A stretch of DNA of 18,465 nucleotides from Pseudomonadota bacterium (lineage in GTDB: Bacteria > Pseudomonadota > Alphaproteobacteria > Acetobacterales > Acetobacteraceae): NCBI GenBank assembly GCA_023424475.1, contig JAFADX010000178.1:1-18465 (forward strand), written 5' to 3'. Every line of letters begins with the position of its first letter. Position 1 is the stretch's first letter. Positions 1 through 8,500 of this stretch are shown piece after piece. The notes beneath the pieces were generated by a model. The model was not told the origin of the DNA. It did not search any database and saw only the letters and a program-made list of their open reading frames with translations. A program made the translations under genes and the position numbers.

Positions 1-291
1 CGCGAAGACCCAGCGTCCCTCGTGCCCCACCGCCCCGGCCGCGGTGCCGCGACCGGCCGCCGCCGCCTCGGCGAGCGCGACCCAGGCATCGGGCGGAACA
101 TCGCCCGTCGCCGGCGCGATGGCCTCCCACCCCTCCGGGCTGCGCGTGAGCACGGCGCCCGCCGCGGCCAGGGTGATCTCGCGGCCGAGATCGAGCAGTT
201 CCTGCGCCCAGCCGGGTTCGCGCTGGCGCGCGCGCAGGCGGGCCAGCCGATCACTCAGGGGGTCGGCGGCGCGCAGGGCCGGCGCGTTCAT
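1..291 (-). CDS. Partial gene: N-terminus of unrecognised protein, possible GAF-type/adaptor protein of the export cassette
   Basis: An open frame starts with ATG at 291 and runs without a stop through 97 codons to the window edge, so the 3' part is missing. The ATG overlaps the TGA of the adaptor gene (ATGA at 291-288), which implies translational coupling and makes this the sixth gene of the cassette. The visible part begins MNAPALRAADPLSDRLARLR, has no signal peptide and no membrane segment, and continues with an alpha/beta-looking stretch (residues about 28-97: ELLDLGREITLAAAGAVLTR, then PEGWEAIAP, and GHEGRWVFA near the edge). That arrangement of a helix followed by short strands resembles the start of a GAF-like sensor domain. 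From memory, cytoplasmic GAF-like extensions occur in some HlyD-family adaptors found beside M50 proteases, so a GAF-HlyD protein is a reasonable guess. It is inference only; the family-defining part lies outside the window. Confidence 0.6.
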   Translation of the reverse strand, partial: MNAPALRAADPLSDRLARLRARQREPGWAQELLDLGREITLAAAGAVLTRSPEGWEAIAPATGDVPPDAWVALAEAAAAGRGTAAGAVGHEGRWVFA

Positions 292-1112
292 GGCCGCACC
301 AGCCCGAGGTCGAAGGCCGCCTCGAGCCCCGCCGGAAGTGCGTGGTCCGGGTTGTCGATGGTGAAGACGGCGCGGAAGCGGCCCGAGGCGGCGTCCATCA
401 CCGGGTCCATGTGGCGCAGCCGCGCCTGCACGGGCCGCCCCACCGGCTCGGAGAGCAGCAGCGGATAGGTCGCCCCGATGTGCAGCAGGCTCCACGCCTT
501 GGCCGGGAAATACAGGACCGCCTCGAGCACCGAGAGATCGGCGACCGTCACCGGGCGGTCGGTGGGCGTGAGGGTCGCGCCCGGGACGGTATCGATCCGC
601 GTCACCACGCCGTCGAAGGGGGCGCGGATCGACAGGCGATCCTGCTGCGCAAGCTCGAGTTCGAGCCGGCGCTGCTCGACCGCGCGCCGCTCGGCCGCCG
701 ACTCGGCCTGAGCGGCCGTGACCTCCACCCGTGCGCGGGCCTGGCGGACCTCCCATTCCGTCGCCGCCCCGCGGCCGGCCGCGTGCAGCGTGCGCGCGAG
801 GACGGTCTGCGCCTCCTCGTGCTGGACCTCCGCCTGACGCAATTCGCCGCCCGCCTCGGCCGAGGCGCGCGCGAGCCCGATCCGGGCCGCCTGCACCGAA
901 TCATCCAGCCGCAGCAGGACGTCCTCGGCATGCACATGCGCGCCTTCCGCCACCAGGACCTCCCGCACCACGCCGTCGCTCTGCGGCCCCAGGCTCGCCA
1001 GGCGCTGCGGCCGCGTCGGTCCGCGCACGACCTCGTCCTCCGCCCGCGCCGGCAGGGCGAGAAGGGCGAAAGGCCCGATGAGAGCGGCTCGGCGTCCCGC
1101 GGACGGCATCAT
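288..1112 (-). CDS. Periplasmic adaptor protein (HlyD / RND-MFP type)
   Basis: A 274-residue membrane-fusion-type adaptor that would link an inner-membrane component to the outer-membrane channel across the periplasm. Residues 1-24 form a signal peptide (RR followed by ALIGPFALLALPARA, likely cleaved after ARA). The split lipoyl domain is visible: first half around 47-70 (DGVVREVLVAEGAHVHAEDV), second half around 160-193 (LSIRAPFDGVVTRIDTVPGA). Between them lies an Ala/Glu/Arg-rich helical hairpin (about 75-155). A beta-barrel part follows at 195-274 (LEAVLYFPAKAW, then RAVFTIDNPDHALPAGLEA). It is shorter than usual RND adaptors (about 350-400 residues), so the membrane-proximal domain is reduced or absent. 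Two ATGs lie in tandem (1112 and 1109); I chose the first. It starts 11 bases after the protease stop and its TGA overlaps the next ATG. No RND pump is encoded next to it, so its partner is probably the adjacent M50 protein rather than a drug pump. Confidence 0.9.
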   Translation of the reverse strand: MMPSAGRRAALIGPFALLALPARAEDEVVRGPTRPQRLASLGPQSDGVVREVLVAEGAHVHAEDVLLRLDDSVQAARIGLARASAEAGGELRQAEVQHEEAQTVLARTLHAAGRGAATEWEVRQARARVEVTAAQAESAAERRAVEQRRLELELAQQDRLSIRAPFDGVVTRIDTVPGATLTPTDRPVTVADLSVLEAVLYFPAKAWSLLHIGATYPLLLSEPVGRPVQARLRHMDPVMDAASGRFRAVFTIDNPDHALPAGLEAAFDLGLVRP

Positions 1113-1123
1113 GGTGCGTGAGC

Positions 1124-3277
1124 CTACACCGCCAGGCGCCGTTGCAGGGCCTGGCGCATGCGCCGCCAGATCTGCGCCGCCAGCGGCGCGGGCGGCAGGG
1201 CGAGCCGTGCTTCCACCCGCGCCCCGTGCCGCAGCATGGCGGCTCCGGCGGCGTCGGGGACCACGCGCAGCTCGAAGACCCGCTCGGAGGGGTGCTCCTG
1301 ACCCTGGGCGTCGCGCCGGGTCGGAATGTGCCCACCGGCGGAGACCGCCAGGGCGGGCGACGGCAGGCTGTCGCGCGCATCCATGGCCGGGCCCGCCGGC
1401 CGGCCGGTCATGGACGCCGCGCCTTCACCACGCAGCCTGAGCGGAATGCGCGGCTCCGGCAGTGCCGCCAGGGCCGCGAGCGCCGCCGGGCCATCCCATT
1501 GGTCGAGGACGAGATGCACCTCGGTCGGTCCCTCGGCCACCACGGCTCCGAGCGGGCGGGCGTCGTCGCGCCGGACCCAGGCGTGCTGCAATGTCTCCGC
1601 CCGCAGCGGCTCCCAGCGAGCACCCGGCGGACCGACGACGGTCCAGGAGTCCCGCTCCGCCTCGAGCGCCGCGATCTGGCGGGCAACGGCGCGCTGCCGC
1701 TCGGCGGCCGCGTCGATGCGGTCGGCGCCGCCGGCCCTGGCCCGCCGCGCGACGATGGACAGCGCCGCCGCCTCCGCCTGCAGCTGCGTGATCAGGCGCC
1801 CGGTTTCAGGGCTGTCGAGCCGGAGCACGATCGCTTCGTCCGCCGGGCCGGCCGAAGCCACGAAGACGAGCCGGCCATCCGCCGGGGCGAAGACCAGGGA
1901 AAGCCCCTTCCGCACCGCCACCCCTTCCACCACCACGTGCTGCGGCAGCGGCAGGAGGAAGAAGACGGCCGCAAGCCCGGCCACCACCGCGCAGAAGAGC
2001 GCGGCGCGGATGGGCGCGCCGCCGAAGGCCTTCGGCACGGCGACCGCGAGGCGCGCGATCGGCAATCCGAGGAAGAGCAGCGCCACCACGCCCGCCACGC
2101 CGCCCGCGAGCAGCCAGTGGACGCCCCCGGCCAGCCAGAACACCCCGAGGTAGATCGTGCAGCGATAGGTCCAGGACGCCAGCGCGTAGAGGGCCAGCGG
2201 CGCCTCCCCGGCCCGGGGCCGCGGCGCCAGGCCGAAGGGGCCGAACACCAGCCGGCCGAGCGCCGCCTGCGCGCGCGCCATGAGGTTCGGCACCCCGAAG
2301 ACATCCGACAGGACGTAGTAGCCGTCGAGGCGCGCCAGCGGGTTCAGGTTGAACAGCAGCGAGGAGACGCTGCAGATGACCACGAGGTCGAACAGCCGGT
2401 CCCGCAGGGCGCCCGGGCCGACCTCCGCGCAGGCCAGGGCGGCCAGCGACGCGACCAGGAGGTCCGTCGCGACGCCGGCCAGCCCCACCGCCGCGCGGCG
2501 CCGCGGGCTGCGCAGCATCCAGGCCGCCGAGGCATCCACGAAGGGCGCGGGCAGCAGGAACATGAAGGAGACGCCCCAGGCGATCGGCCCGGTGCGCAGC
2601 CCCTCGGCGCGCGCCATGCGGCTCAGGGCGACCGCGTGCCCGCCTTCATGAAGGAACTTGGCGCCGATGAAGATGACGTAGCCGACGACGACATCGTGCA
2701 GGCGGATATCGGCATAGCGCGCGAACTGTTCCGCCAGGTCCGGGCCGCGCCCGCTCCAGGCGACGGCGGCCGCCGCGATCAGCAGGAACAGGACGACCGC
2801 GCCCAAGGGGCGGAAGAGCCAGCCGAGCATGGGCGTGAGCAGCGGCAGCGCGGCACCGAGGTCGCCGATCCGGATCCGCGTGAAGGCGATCCCCGAGAGC
2901 AGCCCGACCACCGGGCGCCGACGCGGCGGCGGCGGGCGCGCGCCGGGCAGAACGAGGATGCCGGCCGCCACCATCGCGCCGATCCCGGCGAGCAGCGCCT
3001 CCGGCGTTTCCGAGGGGTCTTGCGAGGCCGGTGGCAGGCCCGCCAGTGCCGCCCGCACCGAGGTCCGCCCATCGAGTGCCGCGCTCAGGAGATAGAGCCG
3101 CGAACTGGCGCGGAAGTACCGCCCGCTCGCGGGGTTGCGGAAGACCCAGAGCGCCTGCCGGCCGCTGTCGATCCGCCGGGCCTCGACGCCGGCCGCACGT
3201 CTCGGCGCCGAATCCAGCAGCCGTGCGGCCGTGCCGCTCAGAACAGGAAATCCACGCGGCGGCCGGCCCCCTCGCAC
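1124..3277 (-). CDS. M50 site-2-type zinc metalloprotease fused to an adaptor-like C-terminal domain
   Basis: A polytopic membrane metalloprotease of about 717 residues. The zinc motif HEGGH is at residues 210-214 and the partner motif NPLARLDGYY at 312-321 supplies the third ligand (Asp318), the hallmark of the M50/YydH-like branch. Order of parts: a soluble N-terminal winged-helix-like stretch (about 35-110, with LWVFRNPASGRYFRAS); hydrophobic segments near 155-174, 196-220, 230-247, 264-284, 296-311, 374-408 and 425-444; then a soluble region (445-717) with a lipoyl-like half (APADGRLVFVASAG), a coiled-coil stretch (490-545) and a terminal beta region, as in HlyD-type adaptors. The start is uncertain. 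The frame stays open to 3748, but that part antisense-shadows nothing real: it overlaps the lipoprotein in another frame and is Arg/Ala-rich noise. The usable starts are GTG at 3277 (chosen, 40-bp overlap with the lipoprotein) or CTG at 3241 (CTGA overlap). Substrate unknown; the giant protein of the same unit is the obvious candidate. Confidence 0.88.
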   Translation of the reverse strand: MRGGRPPRGFPVLSGTAARLLDSAPRRAAGVEARRIDSGRQALWVFRNPASGRYFRASSRLYLLSAALDGRTSVRAALAGLPPASQDPSETPEALLAGIGAMVAAGILVLPGARPPPPRRRPVVGLLSGIAFTRIRIGDLGAALPLLTPMLGWLFRPLGAVVLFLLIAAAAVAWSGRGPDLAEQFARYADIRLHDVVVGYVIFIGAKFLHEGGHAVALSRMARAEGLRTGPIAWGVSFMFLLPAPFVDASAAWMLRSPRRRAAVGLAGVATDLLVASLAALACAEVGPGALRDRLFDLVVICSVSSLLFNLNPLARLDGYYVLSDVFGVPNLMARAQAALGRLVFGPFGLAPRPRAGEAPLALYALASWTYRCTIYLGVFWLAGGVHWLLAGGVAGVVALLFLGLPIARLAVAVPKAFGGAPIRAALFCAVVAGLAAVFFLLPLPQHVVVEGVAVRKGLSLVFAPADGRLVFVASAGPADEAIVLRLDSPETGRLITQLQAEAAALSIVARRARAGGADRIDAAAERQRAVARQIAALEAERDSWTVVGPPGARWEPLRAETLQHAWVRRDDARPLGAVVAEGPTEVHLVLDQWDGPAALAALAALPEPRIPLRLRGEGAASMTGRPAGPAMDARDSLPSPALAVSAGGHIPTRRDAQGQEHPSERVFELRVVPDAAGAAMLRHGARVEARLALPPAPLAAQIWRRMRQALQRRLAV

Positions 3278-3651
3278 CGGCCGCTGCCGCCGCCGTCCAG
3301 GCCCCGGGGCGGGTTCAGCAACCGGAACCGGCAGTTCATCGTCGCCGCGTCGTTGGCCACGTCGCCGACCAGCAGCGTGCCGCCGCCGACGAGGGGTTCC
3401 CCGGTCGTGCCCAGCGGGACCGCGACGGGCTCGGCCTGCAGCATCAGCAACCCGCTCAGCACGGCGCCATCGGCGGTGACGAGCTGCATCTGCGTGCCGT
3501 CGCGCCCCCGCACGAAGCCGGCCGGCACGATCCGCGGGCTGTCGGAGACCGAGCGCGTCTCGGCCCCCGAGAGCCGGGTCACGTCGTTGTCGAAGGAGCA
3601 GCCGGCGATCAGCGGCAGCAGGGCGAGAACGGCGGGAATGATGCGGGTCAT
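3238..3651 (-). CDS. Small lipoprotein of the export cassette
   Basis: A 137-residue predicted lipoprotein. Residues 1-17 form a lipoprotein signal with lipobox LIAGC and Cys18 as the acylation site; Ser19 at position +2 (not Asp) predicts outer-membrane sorting. The mature part is small and mostly beta by appearance. It ends in a Gly-rich motif with two cysteines (NCRF at 106-109, GGGSGRCEG at 120-128) and a hydrophobic C-terminus VDFLF; the cysteines could form a disulphide. I have the impression that similar short lipoproteins ending in a G-x-C-x-x-x-x-G-hydrophobic pattern occur in other alphaproteobacteria, but I cannot name a family. The ATG overlaps the TGA of the tolC-like gene (ATGA, 3651-3648), so it is co-translated with the channel. 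By position it may be a pilotin or accessory factor for the channel or for surface display of the giant protein; that role is inference. Confidence 0.85.
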   Translation of the reverse strand: MTRIIPAVLALLPLIAGCSFDNDVTRLSGAETRSVSDSPRIVPAGFVRGRDGTQMQLVTADGAVLSGLLMLQAEPVAVPLGTTGEPLVGGGTLLVGDVANDAATMNCRFRLLNPPRGLDGGGSGRCEGAGRRVDFLF

Positions 3652-5468
3652 CGGCTCTGTCCGGGGATGTTCGTGGCGGCGGGGCGGCGCGCTGCGGCAG
3701 GGTCGCGGCGGAAGACGAAGCTCGGCCCGCGGGCCGCGTCGTCCACACGCCGCATGTCCATCTGCTGCACGGCGGTGAAGGTGCCCTGCACGCGCTGCAG
3801 CGCGAGGAACGCGACGGTGAAGGTCACCTGCGACGTCACCAGCGCCTCCTCGGCGTCGGTGAGGCGCGTCTGCGCGTTCAGCAGGCGGTCGAGCGCGTTC
3901 ACGGCGGCCTCCCCGCGCGGGCCGGCGACGCCCTGGCGCCAGCGTTCCTCCTCGATCGCGTAGTCGTGCGCCGTCGCCCGCAGGACGGCCGCGCGCGCGG
4001 CCAGTTCGCGGAAGGCGACATTGTATTCGTTCAGCGTGATCTCCGCCTCGGCGATAATGGTCGCGAGGGTGGCGCGGCCCTGGCTCTCGACCTGGCGCGT
4101 CTCCAGCCGCCGGCGCGCGAGCTGGGCGTGCAGCGCGTCGGTGCCGAGCGGCACCTCGAGCCTCAGTCCGAAGAGCCCGCCTGGATTGTTGCTGTTGCGC
4201 GTTGTGTCGCGCCAGGCCTCGCCGCTCTGCCAGGTGTCGGTGGCGCGTCCGCCGAAGTTGCCCTCGAGGATGACGTCGAGGCGGGGCAGCGCCTCGATCT
4301 GGGCCTGGCCCTCGCGCAGCACCGCCGCACGGTGCTGCAGGAAGAGCTGCTGCACCTCGGGCCGGAAGGCCACGGCGCGCTCGAGCACCGTCTGGAGCTG
4401 CAGGGGCTCGTGGGCGATCAGCGGAAGGTCGTTCGGGATCAGCTCCCCGACCCCGGCCTCCTCGAAGCGGGGATCGTTCACCAGCCCGCGCACGCGCGCC
4501 TCGGCATTGCGGATGGCGGCCTGCGCCCTCAGCAGATCGGCTTCCCGGATCAGCAGCGCCGAGCGGGCGCGGCTCACCAGCAGTGGATCGGCGTCGAGCT
4601 CCGAGCGGCCTTCGAGCTGCCCGACGATGCCCCGCACGTTCCGCGCCGCCCGTTCCTTCTGCAGCAGCGCGGCACGGGCGAGGTGCAGCGCCCAGTAGGC
4701 GCGGGCGACGTCCAGCAGGTGGCTCTCGGTCTGGCGCCGGAACTCCGCCTGCGCCACCGAGGCATCGAGGCGCGCGACCTCGTGCAGGCTGCGGATGTAG
4801 GCCGCGCCGGAATCGCGCAGCAGCGGCTGCACCACGCTGATGAAGGTGCGCGCGCGGGTCTGGTCCCCCGGCACGTAGTCGGTGGAATTCGTCGAGACGT
4901 TCCAGAACCGCTGGCCGATCGTGTACTCGCCGCCGGTGATGGTGCGCTGGCGCACGCCGAACTCGATCGCCTGTTCCCGTTGGATCAGGCGCGCGTTGCC
5001 GCGCGTGCTCGCGATGCTGCGCGTGGGGTCGTTGATCTCCTCGGCCCGGCCTTCCATGTAGACGCGCGGCGTGAAGCGGCCGGCGACCTCGTCGGGCAGC
5101 GTGCCGCGGATCGCGGGCAGGTCGCCGAAGACGCGGATCTGCGCCGAGTTGATCAGCGCGCTGTCATAGAGGAAGGCGAGGCTCACGCGCACCGGCGTGC
5201 CCGGTTCGCCGATCGGCTCGGCCGCGCGTGCCGCCCACCAGCGATTGGTCTCCCGCACCGCGCGCAGTTCGGCCGAGGAAGGCACGGGCTGCGGGGCGGG
5301 CCGGCGGCCGATCTTGGCCAGTTCCTGCGCGATCTGTTCCCGGTACCGCAGCGTGATCCGGTCGACGTTGACGATCGCGTTGTTGAACCTGTCGTTGATC
5401 CATCCCTGCGCCTCGACTTCGCCCGAAGCCAGCGCGACGCAGGCGACGCAGAGCAATCGATACAGCAT
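3648..5468 (-). CDS. TolC-family outer-membrane channel protein
   Basis: An outer-membrane efflux/secretion channel of the OEP (TolC) family, about 606 residues. Residues 1-20 form a signal peptide (MLYRLLCVACVALASGEVEA, cleavage before QG). After it come long helical stretches typical of the alpha-barrel, e.g. RSLHEVARLDASVAQAEF with LLDVARAYWALHLARAALLQ in the first half, and QIEALPRLDVILEGNFGG with LARRRLETRQVESQGRATLA in the second, matching the two-fold OEP repeat. The N-terminal region before the first repeat is longer than in classical TolC (about 470 mature residues). I prefer ATG 5468 because it gives a clean signal peptide and has a GGGA element eight bases upstream; an in-frame ATG at 5501 would add eleven residues and lies 4 bases from the preceding stop, so it cannot be excluded. 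It follows the giant surface protein directly and overlaps the lipoprotein start by ATGA, so it is most likely the export pore for this cassette. Confidence 0.93.
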   Translation of the reverse strand: MLYRLLCVACVALASGEVEAQGWINDRFNNAIVNVDRITLRYREQIAQELAKIGRRPAPQPVPSSAELRAVRETNRWWAARAAEPIGEPGTPVRVSLAFLYDSALINSAQIRVFGDLPAIRGTLPDEVAGRFTPRVYMEGRAEEINDPTRSIASTRGNARLIQREQAIEFGVRQRTITGGEYTIGQRFWNVSTNSTDYVPGDQTRARTFISVVQPLLRDSGAAYIRSLHEVARLDASVAQAEFRRQTESHLLDVARAYWALHLARAALLQKERAARNVRGIVGQLEGRSELDADPLLVSRARSALLIREADLLRAQAAIRNAEARVRGLVNDPRFEEAGVGELIPNDLPLIAHEPLQLQTVLERAVAFRPEVQQLFLQHRAAVLREGQAQIEALPRLDVILEGNFGGRATDTWQSGEAWRDTTRNSNNPGGLFGLRLEVPLGTDALHAQLARRRLETRQVESQGRATLATIIAEAEITLNEYNVAFRELAARAAVLRATAHDYAIEEERWRQGVAGPRGEAAVNALDRLLNAQTRLTDAEEALVTSQVTFTVAFLALQRVQGTFTAVQQMDMRRVDDAARGPSFVFRRDPAAARRPAATNIPGQSR

Positions 5469-5504
5469 GAGACAATTCCCGGAGATCGTCTGGGTCGGCA
5501 TGGG

Positions 5505-8500
5505 CTAGCGGCCGGCGATGCTGGGCGCCGCGGTGGCCGCGGCGAAATCCAGCGCGAAGCGGTTCCAGGCGAGGCTCGTCGGCGCGGTGAGACCGGCCAT
5601 GTCGCGTTCCACCTGCTGGGAGATCGGCGCCACGGCCGCGAGCCCGGGGGTCGAGGCCGCCGTGACGAAGGCACCGCCGGGCTGGACCACACCCGCGAAG
5701 GTCGAATGCACGCCATCCATTCCCGGACGCGTGTCGAAGGCCGCCGGCACCTCGCCCGCAAGCACGGTGTAGGGCGAGAGGCCTGCTCCGGCGGCCTCGG
5801 CCTGCGGCCCGGAATGCCCGAAGGCAGGGCTGCCCTGCCGGCCGGCCAGGCGGTCCATCCCCTCGGCCGCCTCGACCCCGTTCCGGCCGGGCGCGCCGGT
5901 CCGGATCTGGGGCGCCACCCAGTTGCCGCCGACATCGGCGGTCACGCCCACGATCGAGACCGGGGCGCCGCTCGCGTCCAGCAGCCCCAGCACCACGGCG
6001 GCGCCCGGCTGCGCCGTGCCCGCGAGGGCGAGCGGCACGTCGAGCGTGTTGCGCCCGATCCGCCGGAAGACCTCCTCGTATTCGGCCAGCAGCGACCCGC
6101 CGCGCGGCGGCTGGCCCGAGGCGATCTGGATCTCGGCGCTGTCCGCGCCGGACAGCGGCCTCGTGAAGCCCGCCGGAATCTCGCCCGGAGCGGACGTGCT
6201 GTCGAAGATGGAGGTATTCACCGCGACGCCGTCCGGGATCGGCACGCCGGCCGCGCGCACCTGGAAGGTCACGGTCAGGACCTGTCCCGGCATCAGCATC
6301 GGCACCGTGACGCGCACGCCGGTATCGCCGCTGCCATTGCCGAACACGACGGTGCCGGTGGACGCGACGACCGTGCCGGAGATGAGCTCGAGCGACGCCT
6401 CGGAGAGCGGGTCGAAGAGCACGACGTCATAGGCCGGCGCGGTGGAGCCGGCCGTGTGCGAGAGGGTCAGCGTATAGGTGACGGTCTCCCCGAGCCCGAC
6501 CAGGGCCGGCGTCGCCTGCTTGTCGAGCACGAGCACGGCGGCGACGGCCTCTGCGGCCGCGGTATCGGCCGCGAGGAGCGTTCCGCCGGGGGCACCGGGA
6601 TCGGTCGGTGCGGAAACCGTCGCATCCGCATCGTTCGCCAGGACCGCGCCGGCCGCCGGCGTGGCGTTCGCCCGCGCCACGACCTCGATGACGACCTGGT
6701 CGGCGCCGGCATTGTCGCCGGTGTTCACCACCGTCCCGAAATCGACGGTGACGCGGCCGCCCTCGATCGTGATGGTCGGGGCCGCGGCAGTGATGCCCGC
6801 GCCGACCGAGACGACGCGCACCTGCTCGGGCACCAGCCCGTCCGGCGTGGTGTCCGTGATCACGAGCCGCTGCGTGCCTTCGGAGATCGTCGCCGTCAGG
6901 TGGTAGGTCGCGGTCTCGCCCGCGGCGAGGTCCGGCAGGCTCGGGTCGAAGTAGCCGCTGCCCGTTTCGGGCAGGGATGTCGCGACGATCTGCTTGTCCA
7001 GCGCGATGGCGAAGGCGCCGCGCACCGACGCCTCGGCATCGTCGCTGAGGTTGCGGCCGAGATCGGGCGCGGAGGAATAGTCGAGCATGGCGAGGTTCGG
7101 CACGACCTGGCCCGGTTCGACCGCGTCCGAGAAGGCCGCCCGGTAGGTGATGACGATGGGTGCCGCGTCCGGCAGCATGACCGGGATCTCGATGCGGATC
7201 GTGTTGCCGGCCAGGGTCGCGGTGCCGGCGCTGGTCGTCACGCTGCCCGGCACGGCGACCAGGAAGGGCGAGAGCGCGTCCTCGATCAGGATGTTGTAGG
7301 CGGGCGCGTCGGTCCCCGTCGCCGGCGAGAGCGTCAGCGTATAGGTGAAGACGTCGCCGGCGTCGCCCGCCGTGTGGTCCACCGCCTTGTCGAGCACGAA
7401 GCGCGGCACCACGATCTCGGCGGCGGCCTCCGCGTCGCGCGTGATGGTACCGCCAGGGACGTCGGGCGCGCTGGGCGAGGACGCGGTCAATACCGCGTTG
7501 TTCACCACCTCGCGGCCGTTGACGTTGATCGGCACGTCCAGAACGCGGGCGGCGATGTCGATGACGATGCGGTCCCGCAGGTCGGTCGCATTGTCGCCTT
7601 CATTCACCAGCGTGCCGAAGTCGAAGGTGATGGTCTGGCCGGAGATCACGGCCGTGGGCGTCAGGATGCCGCCGGTTCCGGCGCTGATCCCGGCGCCGGT
7701 GGAAACGACGAAGGCCTCGCCGTCGAGCGGCAGCAGGCCGAGCGGCACGGTGTCGGTGATGACGACGTGCTGGGTGCCCTCGTAGAGCGTCGCAACGAGC
7801 CGGTAGGTCACGACCTCGCCGACCGCGAGGTCCGGCAGGGCAGGGTCGAAGCGGTCGCTGCCGGTCTCGGGCAGGGAGGTGGCGACGATCTCCTTGATCA
7901 GGCCGATATCCCTGTCGGGGTCGAAGACGACGGTGACCGTCGCCGAATCCTGATCCTCGCCGGGCCGGCCGCCAGGCCCCGGGTTGCTGTCCCAGCCCAG
8001 CGCAGCGGTATTGTCGATCGCCTGCCCGGGTTCGACGCTGTCGGCGAAGCGCACATGATAGGTCAGCGTGATCGGCGCATCGGTCGCGAGGAGGCGCGGC
8101 ACGTCGAGCCGGATCGCATTCCCCACGATGCTGGCCGTCCCGAAGGTCGTCGTCACGTCGACCGGAATCAGGCGCGGGTCGAGCGCATCCGTCACCACCA
8201 CGTCATAGGCCGGCGCGGTCGAATTCGCGCCGTGTGCGATGGTGACGGTGTAGGTGAAGACGTCCCCGGCATCCCCGCCCGGCGGGCTGACCTCCTTCAC
8301 GATGTCGAGGACCGGCTCGACCAGTTCCGCCGGCGCGTTCACCGCCAGCGTTCCGTCCCGCCCGCCGATGGTGAAGGTGGCGGACGCGTCGTTCACGATG
8401 CGGTCGCCGGCCGATACGCCGGCGGCATCGAGCACCAGGGCGTCGATCTCGATGACGATCGCATCCTCGGGGCCGACCGCGGCATCCGACCCGTTCACCA

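Noticed and set aside
3278..3748. A longer N-terminus for the M50 protein starting at ATG 3748
   Set aside because: This segment lies over the lipoprotein gene in another frame and is Arg/Ala/Gly-rich without structure; the lipoprotein frame has a lipobox and good coding character.
1118..3778. A plus-strand open frame antisense to the M50 and lipoprotein genes
   Set aside because: Gln/Arg/Gly-rich translation without domains, while the minus strand has a clear HExxH protease.
288..5468. A conventional RND drug-efflux or type 1 operon
   Set aside because: Adaptor and TolC are present, but no RND pump or ABC exporter is visible and the substrate gene lacks RTX repeats; an M50 protein fills the middle position. 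A pump beyond the left edge cannot be excluded.
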